The position numbers were made by a program, and so were the translations under genes. A DNA stretch of 64,000 bases, taken from a bacterium (GTDB taxonomy: Bacteria; Planctomycetota; UBA1135; UBA2386). The notes under the pieces are model-generated. The model saw nothing but the letters and a program-made list of their open reading frames with translations. It was not told where the DNA came from and did not search any database. The DNA is taken from contig JAUILN010000014.1 in the NCBI GenBank assembly GCA_030432695.1, positions 62,001 to 126,000 on the forward strand. Direction: 5' to 3'. Below, piece after piece: positions 50,841 through 59,256 of this stretch (positions within the stretch are counted from its first letter, which is position 1; each line of letters starts with the position of its first letter).

Positions 50841-51144
50841 CTCCGATTTATCCAACGGAATCTCTCGGGATGTATGCCTGAGCTGCTGTCCCCTCCCGGC
50901 CCTGGGGAGCGGCTCCCGACCCGGCCGTCGCGCGGGCCGGTCCCCGACGCCTGAGCCATGCGGCATCGGGACTTGCGTGCGCGGGCGTCGTGCCGATCCC
51001 GGATCGGGATGCCCCCGGGAGCGCGCGTCCGTATCGATCCGGTGTCGACGGACGCGACTCCAGGCCGCCTCCTTGTCGCGACGACGTCTCCCGTTGGTCG
51101 GGCGCCGAGAGCCCCTCGGCGTCCATGACAGAGGGGGGAGAGCC
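50841..51144 (+). other. Intergenic region with leader hairpin upstream of FG-GAP gene A
   Basis: The 304 bases contain no convincing gene. Just after the aminotransferase stop is an AT-richer patch (GATTTATCCAACGG, about 50845). Near the right end a perfect hairpin CGCCGAG-AGCCC-CTCGGCG occupies 51103-51121, followed by a GAGGGGGGAGAG ribosome binding site (51131-51142) before the ATG at 51145. The hairpin could control translation or mRNA stability. No promoter assigned. Confidence 0.5.
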
Positions 51145-52473
51145 ATGGGCGTACACAAGGCGGTCTATGCCGTCTCGGGAATCCTGGGGCTCGCGTCGTT
51201 GGCGAATCCGGTCGCTCAGGTGCGGCCGAGTCACGAGGCGGGCCTTCTGTTGCCGGCGCATCTCGACGGTGACGCATCCGAAGACTTCCTGGTCGACACC
51301 GGCCAGACGGTCCATGCCTGGTTTGGGCGCGGTCAGGCGCCCTGGCTGGTGGAGGGGCCGGCCACGTCGCTCCCGGCGGACGGCAAGGTCCGCAAGGTGC
51401 TCGCCGGCGGTCATCTCTACTTCGTCGAGGGACCACACGGTGCGCAGCGTCGGGTCGGTGATGCGGCGCGGCTCGCGGTGTGGAGCGTCGGTCCCGCAGG
51501 CGACCTGATGTGGAGGAGCACCTTCGATCTGCCGCCGAGCACCGCGGTGCACGAGGTGTCGATCGTGAAGCTCTGTCCGGCGGGCTTCGATCTCGATGGA
51601 GACGGTCGCGAGGACGTGCTGGCAGTGTGGTGCGAGCAGCACGTGCAACCCGGGGTGAACGGGCAGCTCCGCGCAGCTTGGGTGTCGCCGACGCGGCGCG
51701 GACCGGTCGCCGACCTGCAGTGGGCCGGTAGTGCGCAGCTCGATCTCAACGTGGCAGCCGCGCACCGTGCGCGCCATGTAGGCAACGTCGCCGGAGACGT
51801 GCTGTGCACGGTGACGCAGGACGCGCGCGCGGCGCAGCGAAATGCCGCTGCGCTGCTCGGCTTCGGCTTCGTGCAGCTCGCGCGCGGTGTGGGCGACGTG
51901 GTGGAGGTGCGCGGCGCGCGCTGGATCGGCGGCGTGCCCGGCACGGCCTACACCGACAGCCAGGAGACCAGGCCTTCGGTGGTCTACGGCGCGTTCGCGC
52001 CGAGTCCGGCACTCGCGGTTCCCGCGGTGCGCACCACGCTCGGACCGACCGCGGTCCTGCACCCGGACTTCACGCCGCCGTTCGTCGACGCGCAGGGTGG
52101 TCTGCTGCACACCGGACGCGGCATCGAGTTCCTCGGCAGCCGGCCGGCCGACTTCGACGGCGACGGTGCCGACGAGGTGGTCTTCATGCTCGATGGGTTC
52201 TGGCCCGGCCAGGCGCTGATGCTGGTCACCGATCCGCACCCGCGCTTCCAGCCACGCTGGGAGGCGCACTGGTGGTCGGGTCCGATGACCCAGGCGCGGC
52301 ACCGTTCCTACCTGCGAGATGCCGCGCCGGTGGACGTCGACGGCGATGGCGACGCCGACCTGGTGGTCTCCGGGAACTGGAGCGGCGCGGCAGCGGGCGA
52401 TCTCGGGTTCCTGCGCCAGGAGGCCGCGGCGCCCGCGAGCGGTGCACCGGGGTTCCTGCGGCGGTTGTTCTGA
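51145..52473 (+). CDS. Secreted FG-GAP-type repeat protein A
   Basis: The 442-residue product from the ATG at 51145 has a very strong ribosome binding site and a signal peptide ending near PVAQV. FG-GAP/EF-like calcium motifs recur in propeller blades: LDGDASEDFLV, FDLDGDGREDVLAVW, FDGDGADEVVFML, and VDVDGDGDADLVVSG. Between them is a conserved block with VVYGAFAPSP, TAVLHPDFTPPFVD and MLVTDPHP. No enzyme motif is seen, and the shared GCxG C-terminal domain is absent. It is the tandem paralogue of the next gene. Such proteins usually bind calcium and act as adhesins or surface scaffolds. Confidence 0.82.
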   Translation: MGVHKAVYAVSGILGLASLANPVAQVRPSHEAGLLLPAHLDGDASEDFLVDTGQTVHAWFGRGQAPWLVEGPATSLPADGKVRKVLAGGHLYFVEGPHGAQRRVGDAARLAVWSVGPAGDLMWRSTFDLPPSTAVHEVSIVKLCPAGFDLDGDGREDVLAVWCEQHVQPGVNGQLRAAWVSPTRRGPVADLQWAGSAQLDLNVAAAHRARHVGNVAGDVLCTVTQDARAAQRNAAALLGFGFVQLARGVGDVVEVRGARWIGGVPGTAYTDSQETRPSVVYGAFAPSPALAVPAVRTTLGPTAVLHPDFTPPFVDAQGGLLHTGRGIEFLGSRPADFDGDGADEVVFMLDGFWPGQALMLVTDPHPRFQPRWEAHWWSGPMTQARHRSYLRDAAPVDVDGDGDADLVVSGNWSGAAAGDLGFLRQEAAAPASGAPGFLRRLF

Positions 52474-52636
52474 GCGGCTGGAATCTGCCCCCTCCCGCGA
52501 ACGGTCGCCGCAGAGGATTCGTCAGATAAAGATGAAGACAAGATCAAGGGCGGCCGATCAGGGATTGGCAAGGCCCCTTGCGGGGGCGAGTTGCGGTTCG
52601 TCTGCCCAGGCGACCGCCTGACAGGGAGGTGGGCCG

Positions 52637-53956
52637 ATGGGTCCTTCAGTGGGTGGCGTCTCGGGCGCCGCCCGTCACACCGTGGTCCTCGCGGGGGCGG
52701 TCGTACTGACCGCGCTCACAGGACCGGTTCCTGCTCAGGGTGCCGTGCTGCACGGCACCGGCGCGATGACGGTCGCGGACGTCGACCGTGATGGCCGCGA
52801 CGACGTGCTCGTCGACGTCCACGGCAATCTCCATACGTGGTTCGGGGTCGCGGGCCCGCCATGGTTGCGGCGCGGGCCGACGACCTGGGTGGGGCCCGGC
52901 GCGGACGGCACGCGCCTGATCGTCTCGGGCGACCTGGCCTACCGCGTGGTGACGAGCCCGCAGCCCGGCGTGCGGATCCACCGCTTCAACTCCGCGGGCC
53001 AGCTCCAGGTGATCGCGCATCATCAGTTGGATGCGGCGCGCCAGGACCACGAAGTCGCGCGGCTGCGACTGTGTCCGCTCGGCTTCGACTTCGACGGCAA
53101 CGGTCGGGTCGACGACGTCGCGATCGCGCTGTTGGAGCGCGCGGCGCACGGCGGCTCCGGGATCTCCATCGTCTACGCCGGCGCCGGCCGTGCGGGCGCA
53201 CCGCGCGCGATCCCGACGCCCGCCGACGGCGAGACCGAAGTCGAGGTCGTCGCACTGTTCCGGAGTCGCGGCGTGGTGCAGCCCGGCGACGAGATCCTCT
53301 GCGTGGTCTCCGCCCACGAGGCGTCGAGCGACGACGCACTCGGCTCGTTCAGCGTCGGGCGCACCGTCTCCGGCGCGCCGCGGGTGACCGGCCTGCGTTG
53401 GTTCGGTGCAGTGCCGCGTCTGCGCATGCCAGCGGTCGACGGAACCACCGCAGCGGTGGCCTACGGCGCGTTCCGGCCCACGCCGCAGGTGCCGGTGCCG
53501 ACGTTCCACTTCGACCTCGGTCCGTCGGTGGTCCTGCATCCGCAGATCGCCGCACCGTGGATCGACGGTGGCGGGGCATGGCTCGAGACCTCGGCGAGCG
53601 CGCGGATCCTCGACGGCGCGGTGGCCGACTACGACGGCGACGGCGCCGATGAACTGATGGTCGTGGAGCCTGCACCGCACGGCGCGCGCGATTGGCTGAT
53701 CGTCACCGATCCGCACCCGTGGGCCGCCGACTGGCAGGTGCTCGACTGGTCCCGCAGGCAGGGAGGTCCGCAGGTGGCGACCACCAGTCGTATCGCGCAC
53801 GCGGTGGCCGCCGACCTCGATGGCGACGGGCATCCCGAGATGGTCCTGAGTTGCGAGCACGAGACCGGGGTCGGGGGCGGGATAGGCAGCGAGCTTGCGG
53901 TACTTGCCGCTGCGTCGATCGGTTCGGGTCGCCGCGAGCTGCGTCGGGTGCGCTGA
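52637..53956 (+). CDS. Secreted FG-GAP-type repeat protein B
   Basis: The 439-residue product has AGGGAGGT upstream of the ATG and a signal peptide ending near PVPAQ. FG-GAP motifs are VADVDRDGRDDVLVD, FDFDGNGRVDDVAI, YDGDGADELMVV and LDGDGHPEMVLS. It shares with gene A the order and wording of a middle block (VAYGAFRPTP, SVVLHPQIAAPWID, LIVTDPHP), so the two arose by tandem duplication. The 163 bases between them contain a short AT-rich run (about 52525-52551) and a small GCCCC/GGGGC hairpin (52573-52587). A role as a calcium-binding surface protein is likely; the ligand is unknown. Confidence 0.82.
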   Translation: MGPSVGGVSGAARHTVVLAGAVVLTALTGPVPAQGAVLHGTGAMTVADVDRDGRDDVLVDVHGNLHTWFGVAGPPWLRRGPTTWVGPGADGTRLIVSGDLAYRVVTSPQPGVRIHRFNSAGQLQVIAHHQLDAARQDHEVARLRLCPLGFDFDGNGRVDDVAIALLERAAHGGSGISIVYAGAGRAGAPRAIPTPADGETEVEVVALFRSRGVVQPGDEILCVVSAHEASSDDALGSFSVGRTVSGAPRVTGLRWFGAVPRLRMPAVDGTTAAVAYGAFRPTPQVPVPTFHFDLGPSVVLHPQIAAPWIDGGGAWLETSASARILDGAVADYDGDGADELMVVEPAPHGARDWLIVTDPHPWAADWQVLDWSRRQGGPQVATTSRIAHAVAADLDGDGHPEMVLSCEHETGVGGGIGSELAVLAAASIGSGRRELRRVR

Positions 53957-53962
53957 CCGCGC

Positions 53963-53982
53963 CGCGCCGCTCGGCCGGCGCG
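53963..53982 (+). terminator. Hairpin between FG-GAP gene B and sulfatase
   Basis: CGCGCCG (53963-53969) and CGGCGCG (53976-53982) form a 7-bp all-GC stem with a 6-base loop, starting 7 bases after the stop of gene B and ending 11 bases before the first sulfatase ATG. No T-run follows. It may end transcription or shape the sulfatase leader. Confidence 0.4.
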
Positions 53983-53993
53983 CGACAGGGCCC

Positions 53994-55505
53994 ATGTGCG
54001 GCGCGATGATGGCCGCCATGCGTTGCCCACCGCTCGCCGCGTTCCTCGCGCTGTCTTACGGCACCCTCGCTCCGGCCCCGGCCATTGCCCAGGAGCGCGC
54101 CGAGCCGCGGCCCAACGTGCTGCTGATCCTCGCCGACGACCTCGGCATCGGCGACCTCGGCTGCTTCAACCCGGACTCCAAGGCGCCGACCCCGCATCTC
54201 GATGCGCTGGCCGCCGAGGGGCTGCGCTTCACCGACGCGCACTCGCCGTCGTCGGTCTGCACGCCGACGCGCTACGGCCTGCTCACCGGCCGCTTCGCGT
54301 GGCGGACGCGGATGAAGACCGGAGTGCTCTGGGGTGCCTCGCGGCTCCTGATCGAACCGGGCCGGGAGACCCTGGCGTCGCGTCTGGCCGCCGCCGGCTA
54401 CTCGACCGCGGCGTTCGGCAAGTGGCACCTCGGCCTCGGCGCCTACGACCCTGCGCGGCCGAAGCTGGAGACCGACTTCGACAGCGCTTCGGATGGCAGC
54501 CCGATGGATGGCGGCCCCCACACGGTGGGCTTCCAGCGCTCGATGGTGATCCCGGCCTCGCTCGACATCCCGCCCTACTGCTGGGTGGTCGATGGCGCGG
54601 TCGAAGAGCCGATGACCGCGACCACCGAAGGCAGCACGCGGCGGTGGGACGGCGGCGGCGGCTTCTGGCGCAAGGGCGCGATGTCGCCCTCGTTCGACTT
54701 CGAAGACGTGCACCATCGCATCGTCCGTGAGACCGTGGCGTGGCTCGGCGAGCAGGCCGAGCAGCGCGCCGACCAACCGTTCTTCTGCTACGTGCCGTTG
54801 GCCGCGCCGCACACGCCGTGGCTGCCGACCGAGGACTTCGTCGGCAAGAGCGAGGCGGGCTGGTACGGCGACTACGTGAACCAGGTCGACGACGGGATCG
54901 GCAGGATCCTCGCAGCCCTCGGCGAACACGGCCTCGCCTCGAACACGCTGGTGATCGTCACCTCCGACAACGGCTCGCACTGGCGACCGCAGGACATGCA
55001 GGAGTTCGACCACGCGGCCAACCTGCAATGGCGGGGCATGAAGGCCGATGCCTGGGAGGCCGGCCATCGTGTGCCGCTCCTGGTGCGTTGGCCCGGGCGC
55101 GTGCCCGCGGGGCAGGCGAGCGATGCACTGTGCGGGCTGATCGACGTGTTCGCGACCGTCTGCGAAGCGGCTGGTCTCGAGGTTCCCGACGGCGCGTCAC
55201 CCGATGGTGTATCGCTCTGGAAGCTATGGAGCGGTGCGCGCGACGCGGTGCGCGAAGACCTGGTCTGCCACTCGATGTCCGGCCACTTCGTCCTGCGCGA
55301 GGAGCGCTGGAAGCTGATCGACGGGTTGGGCTCGGGTGGCTTCACCGCGCCGCAGAACCCGAAGCCGGAGGAGGGTGGACCGCTGGGGCAGCTCTATGAT
55401 CTCGCGGAAGATCCGGGCGAGCAGCGGAACCTGTGGCTGGAGGAGCCGGAGCGGGTGGCGCGGATGCGGGCGCGGCTCGGGGAGATCCGGGGGCGGGAGG
55501 AGTGA
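53994..55505 (+). CDS. Exported arylsulfatase-family enzyme
   Basis: Product of up to 503 residues; ATGs at 53994, 54006, 54009 and 54018 are all possible, and the last gives the neatest signal peptide (MRCPPLAAFLALSYG, cleavage near IAQ). The type I sulfatase core is visible: metal-binding Asp pair in LILADDLGIGDLG, the formylglycine motif C-T-P-T-R (Cys89 counted from 53994), GKWHLG, APHTPW and TSDNGSH. All expected catalytic and calcium-binding positions seem present. It should hydrolyse sulfate esters of polysaccharides or small aryl sulfates outside the cytoplasm. The maturation enzyme for formylglycine is not in the window. Sulfatases are a hallmark of planctomycetes. Confidence 0.92.
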   Translation: MCGAMMAAMRCPPLAAFLALSYGTLAPAPAIAQERAEPRPNVLLILADDLGIGDLGCFNPDSKAPTPHLDALAAEGLRFTDAHSPSSVCTPTRYGLLTGRFAWRTRMKTGVLWGASRLLIEPGRETLASRLAAAGYSTAAFGKWHLGLGAYDPARPKLETDFDSASDGSPMDGGPHTVGFQRSMVIPASLDIPPYCWVVDGAVEEPMTATTEGSTRRWDGGGGFWRKGAMSPSFDFEDVHHRIVRETVAWLGEQAEQRADQPFFCYVPLAAPHTPWLPTEDFVGKSEAGWYGDYVNQVDDGIGRILAALGEHGLASNTLVIVTSDNGSHWRPQDMQEFDHAANLQWRGMKADAWEAGHRVPLLVRWPGRVPAGQASDALCGLIDVFATVCEAAGLEVPDGASPDGVSLWKLWSGARDAVREDLVCHSMSGHFVLREERWKLIDGLGSGGFTAPQNPKPEEGGPLGQLYDLAEDPGEQRNLWLEEPERVARMRARLGEIRGREE

Positions 55506-55538
55506 ATCGTGACGCTGGGCTCGACTGAAGTCGGCCGA

Positions 55539-56606
55539 TCACCCCCCACCCTTCTCCAACGCCTCGATCCGCGCCTCCAGCGCGCGCAGCGCCTCGCGCA
55601 TCCCCGCCAACCGCCGGATCGAACCCTCCCGCTTCACGTGCTCGCGCAGCGGCATCAGCGGCACGCCCGCATAGGCCCCCGCCTCGGTCACGTCCGTCGC
55701 CACGCCGGCGCGGTGCAGCAGCACCACGTCATCCCCGATCACCCGGTGGTCGATGATGCCGGTCTGGCCGCTGGTGATCACCCGCTTGCCGATCTTCGTC
55801 GAGCCGGCCACGCAGAGCATCGCGGTCAGGATGCAGTCTTCGCCGATCTCGACGTTGTGGGCGATGTGGCAGAGGTTGTCGAGGACGGTGCCCGACGCGA
55901 TGCGGGTGGCGCCGTGGGTGCCGCGGTCGATGCAGCAGTTGGCGCCGACGACCACGCGGTCTTCGATCACCACGTTGCCGAGCTGCGGGATGCGGTGGCT
56001 CTTGCGCTGCTGGTCCTGGGCGAAGCCGAAGCCTTCGGAGCCGAGGATGGTGCCGGCGCGGACGATCACGTCGTCGCCGAGCACGCAGTCGTAGCCGACG
56101 ACGACCTTGGGGTGCAGGACGGTGCGGGCGCCGATGCGGGCGCCGTCTTCGACCACCACACCGGTGAGCAGCACGGCGTCGGGGCCGATGGCGGCGCGCG
56201 CGCCGACGAATGCGTGGGCGCCGATGCGGGCGCTGGGGTCGACGGTGGCGGTGGAGTGGACGACGGCGCTCGGGTGGATCCGCGGCTCGTCCTCGGGCCG
56301 CAGGTCGCGGTCGAAGTGGGCCTGGATCACCAGCGCGCGGGCCAGCTTCAGGTCGGGCGTGGTCATCACCGCGCCGCCGGCCAGGCCTGCGAAGGCGTCG
56401 GCGAGTTCGGGCGTGGTGATGACGCCCGCTGCACCCCTTTCGCACACGGCCGCGACGAACTCGGCGCGGTCGACGAACACCAGGGCGCCGGGCCCACAGT
56501 GCGTCGCCGCAGTCACGCGCTCGAGCAGCGCGTCATCGCCTCGGAACCCGCTGAGGATGTTCCGCTCCTTGAACTCATCGAACAGCGCACTCGCTCGGAT
56601 CGGCAT
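55539..56606 (-). CDS. lpxD: UDP-3-O-acylglucosamine N-acyltransferase (LpxD)
   Basis: A 355-residue enzyme of lipid A biosynthesis that N-acylates UDP-3-O-acyl-glucosamine. An N-terminal uridine-binding domain (residues 1-105) is followed by left-handed beta-helix hexapeptides (IHPSAVVHSTATVDPSARIG and similar), the LpxD signatures GSEGFGFA and IPQLGNVVIED, and the catalytic His in CHIAHNVEIG (His250, equivalent to the E. coli active-site histidine by pattern). A C-terminal coiled-coil tail follows. The length matches the family. Its first 32 bases overlap the end of the nitronate monooxygenase-like gene, so the two are coupled. lpxA, fabZ and other lipid A genes are not in the window. Confidence 0.93.
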   Translation of the reverse strand: MPIRASALFDEFKERNILSGFRGDDALLERVTAATHCGPGALVFVDRAEFVAAVCERGAAGVITTPELADAFAGLAGGAVMTTPDLKLARALVIQAHFDRDLRPEDEPRIHPSAVVHSTATVDPSARIGAHAFVGARAAIGPDAVLLTGVVVEDGARIGARTVLHPKVVVGYDCVLGDDVIVRAGTILGSEGFGFAQDQQRKSHRIPQLGNVVIEDRVVVGANCCIDRGTHGATRIASGTVLDNLCHIAHNVEIGEDCILTAMLCVAGSTKIGKRVITSGQTGIIDHRVIGDDVVLLHRAGVATDVTEAGAYAGVPLMPLREHVKREGSIRRLAGMREALRALEARIEALEKGGG

Positions 56607-58071
56607 CGTCGGTCTGATGGAGGTCTTCGAGGAAGGCGTCGAGGACGTCCCGGGCGCTGTAACTCTTCGCGCCGGGGGGCAGGAACCGGTCGATCCGCGA
56701 CACCGCGTCGCCCGAGGTGAGGACCGGCGGCTCGATGCGGCCGTCCTTGCGCGTCTGTGCCAGGCCGATGGTCGCCATCAGGCCGTTGCACACACACATG
56801 CGGCCCTCGGTCTCGACCAGCTCGCCGCCCTTCTTCACGTAGTCGTCGATCGGCTCCGACGGGCAGCGCCAGCGGGTCCGCTCCTGGGCGTCCTGGTAGG
56901 CGTGCCGCAGGTATCCGAGGTCGCAGATGCGTTGGCGCTCTGCGTAGACCTTCGGCTCCTTGAGGGTGCCGGGCATGTCGACGACCTTGAACGGGAAGCC
57001 GGTCGGCGAGGCGAGCGGGTCGGTGATCACGCGGGCTTCACCGCGCAGCACCATGTCGAGCACGCCGCGCTTCAGCTCGGGGGCGATTCCGGACTCCTCG
57101 CAGAACGCGAAGGCGGTGCCGGCCTGGACGCCGGTGGCTCCGACCGCGAGTGCCGCACGCAGACCCTCGGGGGTGCCGTAGGAGCCGGCGAGCCAGAACG
57201 GCACGCCCAGGGCGACGAAGTCGGCGGGGTCGACCACGTCGCGCTCGCCGTAGATCGGCTGGCCGGTGGCGTCGAGCTGCAGGCGGCCGCGGGGTGGCGC
57301 GTTGTGGCCGCCGGCGGTGGGGCCTTCGACCACGAAGCCGTCGACCCGGCCGTTGGACTTCTTCTGCAGCATGTTGGCCAGCGACGCCGAGGCGACGATC
57401 GCCAGGAACGCCGGGCGGCGGAGCTTCGGCAGCGGGACCTCGAGAGCCTCGCGCGGGTCGAGCCGCACATTGGCGCCGGCCGGGTTGTCGACCACCGGCA
57501 CGGTGAGTTCGGCTGGTTCACCGGCGGCGAAGTTGTCGAGGACGCCTGGGATGGCCTTGGGGATGCCGGCTCCCATCAGCACGTAGTCGACGTCGGCCAG
57601 CATCGCACCGAGCAGCGACGGCACGTTCGGCGTCTGGATCTTCTCGAGGTAGTTGATGCCGACCACGCCGTCGTGGCCTTCTTTCGCCAGCCAGACCTCG
57701 GCGAAGTTCGAGACCAACAGCAGGTCGAGCTGGTGCCGGCTCGGCTCGATCGCCGGCATCGGCGTGGCCTTGAAGGGCGCGTCCGGGGCCTTGCCGCCAG
57801 GGACGAAGTACTTCTCGAGCACCCGCTGCGCGGTGGCCTGGCACGGGAAGGCGGCGAGGGCCCGGCGCATCGCGCCGTCGGGGTCGCCCACCTGCAGGCG
57901 GCGGGCGAGGATCACGTCGAGCGCGGTTCCGGAGACCACGCCGAGCTGGCCCTGGCTGGCGACCGCGTTGGCCAGGCGCCAGTTCGAGACGCCAGCGCCC
58001 ATGCCGCCCTGGATGATGCAGGGCAGGTCGTTCGCGGCGCGCTCGCCGATCGGAGTGGATGATTCGCCCAT
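56575..58071 (-). CDS. Nitronate monooxygenase (2-nitropropane dioxygenase)-like flavoprotein
   Basis: Product of 498 residues from the ATG at 58071. It looks like an FMN-dependent TIM-barrel enzyme: IIQGGMGAGVSNWRLANAVA at the N terminus, VVSGTALDV, VVEGPTAGGHNAPP, WLAGSYGTPEGLRAALAVGA and VQAGTAFAFCEESG for phosphate and flavin binding. It is longer than the usual ~320-350 residue NPD enzymes, with an insertion between the first and second thirds and a Cys-rich C-terminal tail (GRMCVCNG). It is probably cytoplasmic; the substrate (nitronate or an enoyl-type reductase function) cannot be decided. It overlaps lpxD by 32 bases, which may hint at a lipid-related role. It is divergent from a secreted esterase 270 bases away. 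Confidence 0.82.
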   Translation of the reverse strand: MGESSTPIGERAANDLPCIIQGGMGAGVSNWRLANAVASQGQLGVVSGTALDVILARRLQVGDPDGAMRRALAAFPCQATAQRVLEKYFVPGGKAPDAPFKATPMPAIEPSRHQLDLLLVSNFAEVWLAKEGHDGVVGINYLEKIQTPNVPSLLGAMLADVDYVLMGAGIPKAIPGVLDNFAAGEPAELTVPVVDNPAGANVRLDPREALEVPLPKLRRPAFLAIVASASLANMLQKKSNGRVDGFVVEGPTAGGHNAPPRGRLQLDATGQPIYGERDVVDPADFVALGVPFWLAGSYGTPEGLRAALAVGATGVQAGTAFAFCEESGIAPELKRGVLDMVLRGEARVITDPLASPTGFPFKVVDMPGTLKEPKVYAERQRICDLGYLRHAYQDAQERTRWRCPSEPIDDYVKKGGELVETEGRMCVCNGLMATIGLAQTRKDGRIEPPVLTSGDAVSRIDRFLPPGAKSYSARDVLDAFLEDLHQTDDADPSECAVR

Positions 58072-58341
58072 GGCTCGAACCCCAGAGGGCGGCGGGCCAG
58101 GAGGCGGCGACTCACCGATCGTTGGGTCTGGCGGCGCGGGGTGTCGCCGGGTCGGGGACGATAACCGGTTCGAGTCCCGCGTGGGCGCATCGACTCGTTT
58201 CGCGTGGTGAATCCGGCGCGGGTCTGGTCGTGCGCTTTCGATCGCACGGTCTACCCGGGGTCGGACCCAGACGTCGTCCATTCCACGGCTCCGCCGGGAA
58301 TCCTGCGCGGTGCCCGCGTTCCGCTCGCGACACTGGAGCGC

Positions 58342-59247
58342 ATGCACGTCCTCACACGCATCGCTCTCGCTCCGCTGCTCCTCGCGACCGCTCTGTCCGC
58401 CCAGGTCGGGTATTCCCTCGGTGCCGAATCCGAGCGCCAACCCGAGGTGCCGCGCGGGACGGTCACCCACCGCGTGTTCAAGAGCGAAGGGGTCTTCCCG
58501 GGCACGATCCGCGAGTACTGGGTCTACGTGCCGGCGCAGTACGACGCCGAGCAGCCCACCGCGCTGATGGTCTTCCAGGACGGCCACGCGTACGTCTCCG
58601 AGACCGGCCAGTTCCGGGTACCGATCGTCTTCGACAACCTGATCCATGCCGGCGCGATGCCGCCGACGATCGGGGTGTTCGTGAATCCCGGCCACCACGC
58701 CGACGAGATCCCGCCCGGCGGCTGGGGCAAGAAGGACAACCGGTCGCTCGAGTACGACACGCTGTCGGACGCCTACGCGCGGTTCCTGATCGACGAGCTG
58801 CTTCCCGAGGTCGGCGCGTCGTGGAACCTCACCACCGACCCGGAACAGCGCGCGATCTGCGGGATCAGCTCGGGCGGCATCTGTGCGTTCACCGTCGCCT
58901 GGGAGCGGCCCGACTCGTTCCGCAAGGTCCTGTCGCACGTCGGCAGCTTCACCAACATCCGCGGTGGCCACGTCTACCCGGCGTTGATCCGCAAGACCAA
59001 GCCCGTGAAGCCGATCCGTGTGTTCCTGCAGGACGGCGAGAACGACCTCGACAACCAGCACGGCAACTGGTGGTTGTCGAACCTGCAGATGCAGAAGGCG
59101 CTGGCATTCGCCGGCTACGACCACCGCTTCGTCGGCGGGACCGGCGGGCACAGCGGCGAACACGGCGGCGCGATCCTGCCTGAGTCGCTGCGCTGGCTGT
59201 GGCGGCGCGAGGAGCCCCGGGACAGTGCTCCGGAGCGACGGCGCTGA
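58342..59247 (+). CDS. Secreted alpha/beta-hydrolase, esterase (enterochelin esterase-like)
   Basis: The 301-residue product from the ATG at 58342 has GGAG five bases upstream and a signal peptide MHVLTRIALAPLLLATALSAQ. It has an alpha/beta-hydrolase fold of the esterase D/Fes type: VYVPAQYDAEQPTALMVFQDG, nucleophile elbow G-I-S-S-G (Ser176), an acidic residue near DGENDLDN (about 231-236) and catalytic His in GGTGGHSGEHG (270 or 274). It probably cleaves an ester in the periplasm or outside the cell, such as an acyl, carbohydrate-ester or siderophore bond. It has no Fe-siderophore genes around it. It converges on nrfA with a 9-base gap. Confidence 0.88.
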   Translation: MHVLTRIALAPLLLATALSAQVGYSLGAESERQPEVPRGTVTHRVFKSEGVFPGTIREYWVYVPAQYDAEQPTALMVFQDGHAYVSETGQFRVPIVFDNLIHAGAMPPTIGVFVNPGHHADEIPPGGWGKKDNRSLEYDTLSDAYARFLIDELLPEVGASWNLTTDPEQRAICGISSGGICAFTVAWERPDSFRKVLSHVGSFTNIRGGHVYPALIRKTKPVKPIRVFLQDGENDLDNQHGNWWLSNLQMQKALAFAGYDHRFVGGTGGHSGEHGGAILPESLRWLWRREEPRDSAPERRR

Positions 59248-59256
59248 GCGGGGTCG

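Noticed and set aside
56575-58071. PfaD-type enoyl reductase of polyunsaturated fatty acid synthesis
   Set aside because: No PUFA synthase genes nearby and motifs fit the general NPD family; kept as an open alternative only.
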